Source: Echiichthys vipera (lineage: Eukaryota > Chordata > Actinopteri > Perciformes > Trachinidae). Taken from it: 64,000 bases of DNA. Of the stretch, positions 45,640 through 55,999 are shown one piece after another. Both the position numbers and the translations under genes were made by a program. Position 1 is the stretch's first letter. Every line of letters begins with the position of its first letter. Where the stretch lies: assembly GCA_963691815.1 (NCBI GenBank), contig OY829648.1, positions 20,554,193 to 20,618,192 on the forward strand, written 5' to 3'. The notes under the pieces were generated by a model that did no database searches, was not told the origin of the DNA, and saw only the letters and a list, made by a program, of their open reading frames with translations.

Positions 45640-46345
45640 CATGGCTCTACTGTTTGTATTTCCTGTGTTCATTTCTGCCGTACTGTATTCAGTGGACAGT
45701 TGTGTCCTCTTCTGTCTTGTCCTCTTGTTTTTTGATATTCTGTCCTGCTCTGTTTTACCTCTTTCGTCCTGCTGTGTCCTCTTCTGTTTTATTCTCTTTT
45801 TTCCATTTTGGGTTTGTCTTCTTTTGTACTTTTCTATAATCAACTTTTTGTCTTTTTGTCTACTTTGGGACCTCTTTAAATGTGTCTTTGTCCGTCCCTT
45901 CCCCTTGTTATATATCTTTTCTGTCCTAAATGTGTTCTTCTTTTGATTTAACCTCTCCATCTTCCTCTGGTTTGTCTTCTTCTCTCCTGTTCCACGCCAT
46001 TTGTTCTCTTCTATCGTTTCCTCTTCTGGTTTGTCTTCTGGTCATGTCTGTCCTGTTTTTGCTGGAATGATCGTCTTTTGTTCTTTCATCATTCTTCGAC
46101 TCCTACAAAAATGAATACATTCTCAGTTCGATTTTTTGGGAAACGCGTTCCTCTTTTGATTTATCGCCTTTTTTTCTGTCCTCCTCTATTTGTCCTGGCC
46201 TTCTTCTCTTTTGTTATGTTTCCTTGTTGCTGTTATTCCCCCATCTGTTTTACTCTCTTTTGTCCCTTTCTCTTCTGAAATGTCTTCTGCCGTGTCCTCT
46301 ATCCTTTTCTGTCTTGTCCTCATCTCTTCTCTGCCATTCAGTCTT
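45640..46345 (+). repeat. pyrimidine-rich, strand-asymmetric degenerate repeat block
   Basis: About 700 bp in which TGTCCTCTTCTGTTTT-like words recur (TGTCCTCTTCTGTCTTG, TGTCCTCTTCTGTTTTATT, TGTCCTCTATCCTTTTCTG and others). Purines are scarce on the + strand. The long open frames over it are a by-product of this composition. Confidence 0.7.
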
Positions 46346-46818
46346 GTGTGTTCTCGGAGGAGACGCAAAAGCAGCAAGACCCTTCTATTAAACGACAGAC
46401 AGCCCTGCTGGGGCTTCCTGAGTCAAAGAAGTTTAGTGGAGGATCTGCTTTGCTTTGCACAAAAACATGAACACAATCTTATGACAGCCCACATAAGCAC
46501 AGTCAAGGTGAGCTTATTATATGAAGGTGCACCAGTGCATGCAGGTGCAGATTAAAACTGATGCTCTCTCCATCTGGCTACATGAGTACATCACCAGAAA
46601 AGGTATCTGCAAAGTGTTGACGCAAACACTTGACTCATTTAACACCCACTGACTGTATTCATCTAGAGGTGAGGTACAGAGGAAACTTGGGAGTCTGATA
46701 GATTTGCAATACTGTACAAGATATTTTGTGTTCGTCTCAAACAGGGCCAACCCATTTTGGGTTTGAGTGGTCAAACTCTGTAAAGGCTTTTGAAAGAAAA
46801 AAAACAACACAAATTCAA

Positions 46819-46865
46819 ACCTGTTCCAAAAACTTGGAAGTCGAACGAAGGTTTTTGGAACAGGT
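46819..46865. repeat. 15-bp perfect inverted repeat, 17-nt loop
   Basis: ACCTGTTCCAAAAAC at 46819-46833 pairs exactly with GTTTTTGGAACAGGT at 46851-46865. Confidence 0.95.
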
Positions 46866-47317
46866 GTGTAAACGTGATTGACACAACGTGGTGTACAAAC
46901 AGCCTTTTACTGTTGTAGCTGCTTCAATGAGGTTACCAACCTCGAGGTCGGGACCCCTCCAAACGTTCACAAGATGAATCTAGGGCTTGATTAATGAGAC
47001 AGGAAAAAGGGAAAAACTAATTTTGCAACAAAAATTCATACATTTTTCTTATTTTTCACTCGTCTTTTTTTGTGAAAAAATAGATAATTATACACCCTTG
47101 GGTCTCAAACTGTTGTTTTGAATCTAAGAAATGTAGAGGGAAAATCTCTGTTGACCATGGACATCTTGGGGGCCCAACGAGACACTGCTTTTTCTGTAGG
47201 GGTCACAATCCAAAAATATTGGTAACTCCTGGTTTAATCTTAAATAATGTGCTGTATTTAAAAGCTTATCATATGTTTTACATTTTAAATCTTACTCTAC
47301 TTACTCTGTCCGGTCTT

Positions 47318-47480
47318 TAAATCGTCCACAGATTGGATCAAATTTTACTGCGTTCCTATTAATGAGCAGTGTCTGAAGAAAGAAGTGATCGGAAAAGGTT
47401 CACAGGTCTGGCCATTGTTGTTTGTTTTGTTCAACAGAGCGTTTTTTACCTAGAACTAGTATTGTGAAATGGTGTTAGGA
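47318..47480. repeat. dispersed repeat family A, copy 3 (diverged)
   Basis: GGCCATTGTTGTTTGTTTTG with CAACAGAGCGTTTTTTACC parallels the 3' half of copies 1 and 2. It is weaker than the other two. Confidence 0.4.
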
Positions 47481-48816
47481 TAGACTTAAAGAACAGTAAA
47501 GTAACTACAGCTGTCAGACAAATTTAGCAGAGTAAAAAATACTGTAACCCGCTCTGAAATATGGCGGAATAGAGGTATAAAGTAATATACAAAAACCCAA
47601 GTAAACTACAAGGACCTCAAAATTGCACTTAAGCACAGAACATTAGTACAGTAAATGTCTGTGTGCGTGCTCTTGCACGGCAAACCACATGGCGTGCATT
47701 TACCCAAAAACTCTTAATTAACAAAATTGTCTCTGCTCCGTCAAAATGACCAGAAAAAGTAGCTCTCACCAGTCTTGCTCGCGACTTGTTCTCTAACTTG
47801 CTCACCTGTCACAGTCCTGTGAGTGTTTGTGAGATCCCACACGTGTGAGTGTTCGTTCGTTGTGTATGCTTGTTAAATGTGCTGTCACTGAGGAGTGGAG
47901 AACACGAATGGACAGGAAGGCAAATTAAAATTGCGTATGTTTCCTTTCACAACCTGGTTTTGAAAAGGTGGAATGGAATGACGTTTTATCTTTGTTTCTT
48001 CATTAAAGAAAGTCACAAACAGAAATATTTGGAAAGTCACATCCCCAAAGCGAAAGGGGACTGTTTATTCATTATTTATGAAGCGGTCCGCCAGATCTAA
48101 TAAACACTGAGATGATGCCTCAAAATTAATAGACGTCGTGAACTTTATAACATTCCTCTGTCATGTTGTTGTGTAAGTCCGAGTAGATGTTCGGCGCAGA
48201 ATAAGAATCATATGAATTTATGCAAGTGAACAAACATGAGGCTGAAAGTGTGTTTTGTGAATTTGTCTAAAGGCCAATATTAGCATATAGCGACAGACAG
48301 TTCTGAGTCCTGACTTCTATTCAAATCCCCGGTTCACGCTGGTTCTCTAGTGCCAGTCAATCACCGCACACCTCTGAAATTGAATGGTGGCAGCCATGAA
48401 GTGAACCTTTCACACCTGGGGTAAAGGTTGTGACCTTTCAGCCGGTAGCTCTTCCTGTATTGTGGTAGTGGAGGGGCCTTGGTGATCAAAAAAAAGGGAA
48501 ATAAGAAGACAAGAAAAGTTAAGAACTCAGAGGCAGAGCAAGTTCCCCTCTCTCTATACGCCTAACCTTTAAGCCGAGTGCCCCCCTGTGACTCCTGGAT
48601 TCCTGATTAGTTTACGGTATACTCCCGAATCAGCATAATAAAGCGTGTGATGAGGCTGATGAGATCTAACAGTCTGCTCTTGTTTACCCTGCCACAGCAC
48701 CAGCTCCTTCTCTGCATGTGTGTGTGTCTGACCCCGAGGCACAGAGTCACTTTATGCGTCTTGCATCTCTCTCTAACAAACATTTACACGCACACACATA
48801 TACACACACACCTACC

Positions 48817-48870
48817 CCCCCCCCCCCCCCCCCCCACCCCCCCCCCACCCCCCCCCCCCACACACCCCCC
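48817..48870. repeat. C-rich tract (C runs broken by single A)
   Basis: Four or more long C runs separated by A, ending in CACACACC. The opposite strand is a run of G blocks able to form quadruplexes. Confidence 0.95.
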
Positions 48871-48962
48871 ACTGGTAGAAATCCTAGTTGTGCTGCCGGA
48901 TCTCAGCGGAGGCCGGGAATCCACATCCCCTTTAGGCTAGTCCTGGGGTGCAATCACTACTA

Positions 48963-48963
<1 letters not shown>

Positions 48964-49045
<82 letters not shown>
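48964..49045. repeat. (CA)41 microsatellite
   Basis: A perfect CA run followed by degenerate CA-rich sequence to about 49115. Confidence 0.98.
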
Positions 49046-49049
<4 letters not shown>

Positions 49050-49149
49050 CACAAACATGCACACACAGAAACAAACACAAGCCCATAAATACATACATGT
49101 GCACACACACAGACACGTGCTGTATCTTAATGAGAGTAGAAGATGGTGC

Positions 49150-49330
49150 TATGAAGGCGACAGCAGAATGAAACCTACTCACCAAGGACTGACCTGTGGT
49201 TCAGGGGCGGCAGCAGCTCGGCGGGGAGCTCCTCTCCCAGTGCTGATCAGAGGGCTGCACCGCCGAGGCTGCTCACGCTGACGGCGCTGGAAAAACCAAC
49301 TGATTAAACGCTACTGTCGCCTCAGCTCAG
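49150..49330 (-). promoter_or_regulatory. GC-richer block, possible first exon or promoter
   Basis: CpG and GC content rise above the AT-rich background. On the minus strand it offers donors CAG|GTCAGT and TTG|GTGAGT near 49180-49195. No coding frame or partner exon is recognised. Confidence 0.25.
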
Positions 49331-52300
49331 CTGCTATATGGAAAGAAAGCTTCCTCTCTTTTATATTTTTTTTTGCTCACTGTTTGTTTGTCAGTCTCCT
49401 TTGTTTTCTTTGTCCTCTGCCGAGACAGCGGTGCCGGTGGATTGGAGCTGTGAGCGTGAGGGATTTGTGCGTAATTAGCTGAAATGCTCTCCCAAGCAAG
49501 CACAAAAAGTTAAATTTTAAACTTTTTGAACTATGCTCCTTTTTAACGGTATTTCACTGACACTCTGCTTCACTTCCAAGATCAAAACCTTGCTTCATGG
49601 TAGAAATATATTTTTATTTGAGTCTTTGGAGTACATGGACAGTAAAACAGTGCTGCCAACTTGCAAGTCCCATTAACAAGTGGTGCAAACTTAAAATTGT
49701 ACAAAGTGTCTGCATGAAAAAAAGTCTATATAAATATATAGACACAGTTTATTGATGAAATGGTAGCAGAGTGACAGACAGAGAGAGAATTGGATCCGCT
49801 GACCACTGTTCTAAAATCAAGTCACCCACACCGCCCATTATGCACTGCTATAGTGCATCTTTTGACTGTTGGTTTGATAGAAAAACTCCATTGAAACAAG
49901 ATGTTCAAATGTGCTGTATTTGTGAAGGGTTTGGGCCACATGAAGCCTTTAGATATATTTTTTCACTTAGTTAAGTTTGTAAAGCAATACTTTTTAAAGA
50001 AATAAAATGCTAATATCATGTACAAATTATTGAAATTGTTTTCTAGTAATGATCCAATTCATGATTAAATCTGAGTGAGGGATGACAGTTGGTCCACAGG
50101 AGACACACAAGACAATAAAACTTTGGGTCAGAGGTTGAGGGCGGCCTCTGCTCGCCGGCCTACCACACCTCTCCATCGGTAGCCAATTCACAGTGCTCTG
50201 GACCACATTTGTGGGATTGTCCATCTGTATTTGACCATATAAGGTACGGATCTAACATTGTTGAATCTACAGACATTCTGGCACAAATGAAGGGTTAGAA
50301 GGCTCTGCCCATTATCTGTGCCCTCTGGCCTAGTTGGTTGAGTCATCCAAGGATGGGCAGAGACTCTGCCAGCCCGGGGCCAGACTTCGCTGACTGCCAG
50401 CCCCCCTCGTGCCACATGTACAGTGTCATGCAAGCCTTTGTTGGTTGGCATTGACAAAGCTATGTGACAGAGTACAAAAAGTTTTTTATTCCATTAGAAA
50501 CATAAAATGAAATCATTATTATTAACTCGTGTGAACATTTAAAAAAAAAAAGTAGGACTCGAGTACAATGGTTTGCTGAAGACAGTGTTCAATCAGCTGC
50601 CCCTCCACCCTACTGTACCTCTCGCCCTTGAATGCCACAGTTTGGCCGTGGGCTCCTCTGGCCAGAGTTGACGGATCATGGAAGGGCTGGAAGAAAGACA
50701 GGACAGGGCCAAGCTCACTGCCATGCCCTTGAATGACAGAGAGCTGCTCTAACAGACAATAGCCACCTTGCATATCCAGCCAAGTCAACTTTTCATTTAT
50801 CGTCCCCTAGTTTTGTCTGCCTTTTTTTTTTTATCATTTGAAAGTTAGCCCCTCTCATTTCAAAGTCACTGTCCACCCTTTGCCCCTGCTGTGACAGCCA
50901 GGAGGGGAGCGGATATTTTGAGGCAAGAGAGAAAGAGAGACCGAGCATTATCTCATCATCTCATCTGGGTCCACCGGCAGCAGAAAGAAGGAGAGAATAA
51001 GGGGGGAGAAGGGAAGGTGAAAAAAGAAAACGACCGGGCAGGGGCAGCTTCAGCATGTAGGGAAGCAATGGCTGGCAGCACAAAGAATGGTTCTCCTTCT
51101 GTTTTTTAGCTCCATTAATATCTGAGCTCCAGCCTGCATATATCCTCATTCATTATTCATGAACCGACCAGGAAAGAACGCAAGCGGGGAGGAAGGTGGG
51201 AAAGCAAAGGCCAGAGATAGTTCCAATCAGTCCTGGTTTAAATGACACTGAGTGACAGAGCCTGGGGTTTTATGACTCGCTGTTCAAATGAGACACTGCG
51301 GCACGGTAAAAGGTCCACACTGGCTCGCCAGTTAATGACCAGCAGGACGTATTAGAGGCCGCACCACTCGTAAAGCTAGCTGCCACACTGGGTAGCAAAT
51401 CTGCCCAAACTAACTTATCATGGTTCTACACGGCAGCGCTCTGTGTGAACACTACCATACCACTACCATACTCTACTAACCTGGGCATGACCTGAGCTAA
51501 GAACAACTGCATACATTGTATCAAAAGAGGGGCTTTAATTTATGTTGCAGTTTTCACTTATCAGACCGTTCAGAGCATTGAAAATGTGTTTGCATGCATT
51601 TTCTGACCAACAAACCTCCTGTGTAGGACTCTCATCTACACTTCATACCACACTGCTACATTTATGTTCATGGTAATAAGGGAATAATGTCGGCCAGTAG
51701 GTTTTACTAGGTGACATTAAATCCCTTATTACAATAAGATGGGTATTGTAGTTTATCTTGAGTTGATCCCATGTACACCGTTCAGCTCCTGAAAATAAAA
51801 ATTGTACCAAATACGTGTGAACCAGCTGCTAAAATACTACAGAACTATATATTTGTAGCCCATCAAGTTTGACATCTTCAGGAGGATAAATTATATTTTG
51901 TTACAGGAATATAGGCAGGGGTTACAATTGAGCGCCAGCACATTGGTCTACACTCTTCTATGTCCTCAGGGGAAGCGCAATTTAGCACAGCTTAAACAAT
52001 ATATGTCTTTTTAAACTTCTCTCTTGATAATTCAAACAGTGACTAAAACATGTTTTATTTTGAAGCTGTAGCCTACATAGTCCGTAATGAAGTGATGTAG
52101 GAACTTCACACTTATTTTCTATCTGTGAGTTTCCCTAAAAGCAAGCAGATCAGTAACCTCAGTCTAGATGACGGCATTGCACCTTAGCACCTCTGCCGCC
52201 ATAAAACAGGAAGCGACCTCAGTGCACTTGTAAGTCAGTCAGACAGCACAGATGACTGAAAGTGATTGGTGATGGCAAGGAAACTAGGAAACTGACAGGT

Positions 52301-52371
52301 TTAATAACAATATCTAAATTGCTCTGGTATCCTGCTTAAATGAAGTTTTACAAAATGTTACTATAACTTTG

Positions 52372-52496
<125 letters not shown>

Positions 52497-53091
52497 ACAA
52501 AGTCCAATTTAACACCTGAATATGAATAAAGTGGATTCTGAATGTATCAGAAAATGGACACATTGTTGGTTTTTGGTGTTTCCTTTGTTTGTTTTTTTGA
52601 CAGTAAGAACACAGGCTTATCCTTTAACCTTCAAGTAAGTGATTCTGTCTGTAAGTCCCCAAACTATCCCTAAACTACATTATTAACATAACCAATTGTT
52701 CCAAATGTTTTATTCTTTGGGAAGTGAAGCACTTTATCAGCTGTGTTCCAGTATTCTGTGTTAAACCCTATTTTATACAGTTAATATTGATAAAATCCCC
52801 TGTTACCTCTGTGTGCTAAAACATACTGATACTTGAACTGAAAATGATGCTTAGTCAGATCAGCAAAACCACTGTCCCTCAGGCGCCGATGTCACTTTAA
52901 AAAGGCCACACGCCTACCAAGATCATTGTTCAGAGATTAGTGAACAAAAATGAAAACAAGCCTTCAATGAATATGTTACAGTACAAGGGAATTTTTAAAC
53001 AGAATGCAAAGTAAGCATTTTGCAAAAGACTCAAAAATATTTTATCATCTCATGGGGCATCTGGTGAGTATGCTTTCACTGTGATGCCTTC

Positions 53092-53097
<6 letters not shown>

Positions 53098-53175
<78 letters not shown>

Positions 53176-53178
53176 TAC
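53098..53178. repeat. (GT)n microsatellite
   Basis: A GT run with one AT interruption near the end. Confidence 0.98.
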
Positions 53179-53356
53179 ACTGTATGTGTTTTCGTGAATT
53201 CTCAGAAATGGTAATGCCCTTAACCCCAATGCAGGGAAGACTTAACAGTTGGTATTGACTTTGTGAACATTTACCATTGAGGATTCAGACTATTCAATTC
53301 TATTTCAACTGAGGGCTGCAGCCGGAGAGGGAGGAAGTCCCTAGGCTCCATGTTGC

Positions 53357-53363
53357 TCACACA

Positions 53364-53406
<43 letters not shown>
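53357..53406. repeat. (CA)n microsatellite
   Basis: A CA run with an early AA interruption. Confidence 0.96.
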
Positions 53407-53409
<3 letters not shown>

Positions 53410-53550
53410 CACGAGCACACAGCTGCACACACACTCAGACTGTGTATTGAATGTGTTATTCTCCAGTGATATCGACTCAATCGGATTTTAACCCCTCTCT
53501 GCTGGAGCCGTACTGAGACAAACGCTCTCAACATAACAAAGGCTGTGTGC

Positions 53551-53556
<6 letters not shown>

Positions 53557-53614
<58 letters not shown>
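53557..53614. repeat. (GT)29 microsatellite
   Basis: An uninterrupted GT run 150 bp after a CA run, so the two can pair as an inverted repeat. Confidence 0.97.
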
Positions 53615-53616
<2 letters not shown>

Positions 53617-53756
53617 GTGCACTTTTTAGATTGTTTTCTCAGATGTGTAGCCCTTTGAATAGCCGCCACACAGGGGATTACAAATGTGCCACTTCTATCA
53701 ACGTAAATCAAAATAAAACTATAACCTTCATTTTTACACCTTGAACGCTGTCCTTG

Positions 53757-53935
53757 AAAGGAGTGGTTTAATATTTTGGGGAAATACGCTGTTTCATGCA
53801 GAAGAAGATGATATATAGATATATGATGATTAGCTTAGTTTAGCACAAAGACTAGAAACAGTGGAAAACATTAGCCTGGGTTTGCTGGACTATTTTTTGG
53901 GCGCAGTAACTTGGTGTCTTGCTGCCTGCCAAGAA
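53757..53935 (+). repeat. percomorph interspersed repeat, forward copy
   Basis: GGAAATACGCTGTTTCATGC, GATTAGCTTAGTTTAGCACA, AAGACTAGAAACAGTGGAAA and GGACTATTTTTTGGGCGCAG are landmarks of this family. It is the same family as 16205-16428. Confidence 0.75.
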
Positions 53936-53984
53936 AAAGCCGCCCAGCACAAACATTCTTACAATGTTAACCAAAGTGATAAAT

Positions 53985-54150
53985 AATGATGATTCAGATC
54001 TGCTCAAAAATCGAATGGGATTTTCTTTGGCCCATGCTACACCTTTTCACCAAGTTTCATTAAAATCGGCCCCACAGTTTTTCCAGAATCCTGCTGACAG
54101 ACAAACAAACCAACACGAAACCATCACCTCCTTGGTGGAGGTAATAATGA
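53985..54150 (+). repeat. percomorph interspersed repeat (CCTCCTTGGTGGAGG type)
   Basis: TTTTCACCAAGTTTCATTAA, AGACAAACAAACCAACACG and CCTCCTTGGTGGAGGTAATA form the recognisable 3' part of a frequent fish repeat. Confidence 0.7.
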
Positions 54151-54204
54151 GTGAGCTCTGGAGCTGCAGGTAGGCTGATTTTGTTCCCATTCAACAAATC
54201 CAAA

Positions 54205-54290
54205 CTAACTTCTTCCCACTGTTCCCAGTCTTTGTGCTGAGCTTATAGCTAACAGGTTGAAGTCTTATATTTAATAGAAAAATACAAGTG
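54205..54290 (-). repeat. percomorph interspersed repeat, reverse fragment
   Basis: TGTTCCCAGTCTTTGTGCTG, AGCTTATAGCTAACAGGTTG and CTTATATTTAATAG read as the reverse of part of the 53757-53935 family. Confidence 0.6.
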
Positions 54291-55327
54291 GTATAGCTAA
54301 CCCTCTATCAGAGAGTAAATACGCATATTACCTTGAATGCCAAACTATTAATTTATACACTTTCAATGCTCACTTAACCGTCCTTTGTTCCCTTTTGCTT
54401 CTCTCACTTTTCTCCAAGTAGATTCTGAGATTTTCTGTCCTAAACCATTTTTCAGTCTCTGGCCTATTCCTAAACCTTTCTCTCTGAGGACTGATTCCAC
54501 ACAGCCACACTGCCAACCAGAACACCCCCCTTCATCCAACCACCCACCAACATCATTTATACATGTGAGCATTAGACTTGTCACAGCCTCTCAGTCAGGC
54601 CCTTTATCAGTCCAGGCCATAGATTCTCATTAAACGGGTGAATCCCCCAGTCCCTGACACTTTGACCATCACATGTCCACTCTGCCATCTCTCCACCTCT
54701 GACTATTTGTCCGATCCAACTGGACAGATAGTAGTGGAGTGACTGTGCTAGTTTTAAGTTTGCCTCCCAGAGTGCTTGGGTGGCATTTCTTCACTGCTAT
54801 CATATCACACTGGCAAGCACACACTTTTAAGCTCCTGTAAGCATACACACTAAATACCTCACATTCCTTAATTAGTCAAAAATCCCATCCAGGGCTGAAC
54901 AAGTGTATTGTACGTGCATCAGTGTATCTCTGCTTACTGTAACTCAACTGGACGATTGGCTAATCAGTTTAACCAGTGGTCAAACACGGTCAGGAGATAG
55001 CTAGCAGTGTGTGGTCACTAGATAAGAGGCGCTACTCCTCGAAGGACGGGCTAGCTGCCTCGTTAGTACTGGGTCAGTGAACTGCCGGCCAGATTTCTAA
55101 ATGGCCACTCAAAGCCCAGAACTGGATTTGTGCGAGTGTATATGTGTGAGACCGGTGTTACTGCTGTCTCTCTGGACTTTCTCACTGAAGGCTCACTGTT
55201 TTCCCGCAGTTAACCACGTCCCCTCTTCACAGGTTGGGAATGTTTAATAGGGATGTTTGTATACCTGTGCTGTTGGTGACTTGAGATTAGAGTCGAGCTG
55301 CTGAAGTTTTTTTCACTTCTGCTGGGG

Positions 55328-55330
<3 letters not shown>

Positions 55331-55412
<82 letters not shown>

Positions 55413-55420
55413 CACACACA
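55331..55420. repeat. (CA)n microsatellite
   Basis: A CA run with one AA interruption. Confidence 0.98.
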
Positions 55421-55550
55421 CTCCTGAGGGGCTTTGTTGTAATATTGAAGCAGGTACTGTAAATATCAGTGACATACAGTATTTAGTAGGCCTGAATGGA
55501 GGAGTCCTCACACTCTTCCAGCCCCTTGACCCTGTGTTTTTCTCTCGCGT

Positions 55551-55551
<1 letters not shown>

Positions 55552-55645
<94 letters not shown>
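55552..55645. repeat. (CA)47 microsatellite
   Basis: A perfect CA run; second of four dinucleotide arrays within 700 bp. Confidence 0.98.
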
Positions 55646-55646
<1 letters not shown>

Positions 55647-55741
55647 CTCCAGCCCCTGACCCCCACAAGTGAGGCAATGAGGTCTGTACTGAGCTGCTGC
55701 TGAATTTGACTGGCAGTTCATGTGTCCACAGAGAGACAGAG

Positions 55742-55743
<2 letters not shown>

Positions 55744-55822
<79 letters not shown>
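55744..55822. repeat. (GT)n microsatellite
   Basis: A perfect GT run, inverted relative to the two CA arrays just upstream. Confidence 0.98.
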
Positions 55823-55825
<3 letters not shown>

Positions 55826-55955
55826 GCAGGCCCAATCTGGCAGCAGAAAGCACGATCTCCTGGGAGGGCCGGATGTTGGGTCAGGAAAAGAGGAAAACAA
55901 GAGCGTAGAAAGAGAAGAGGGGTTGGAGAGAGGGATATACATGGAAGACAGGAAT

Positions 55956-55999
55956 TTGTGTGTGTGTGTGTGTGTATGTGTGTGTGTGTGTGTGTGTGT
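55956..55999. repeat. (GT)n microsatellite
   Basis: A GT run with one AT interruption. Confidence 0.96.

Noticed and set aside
50522..50788. 88-residue minus-strand frame in low-repeat DNA
   Set aside because: Slightly coding-like composition, but no recognisable domain and no neighbouring exons; kept only as part of a possible regulatory stretch.
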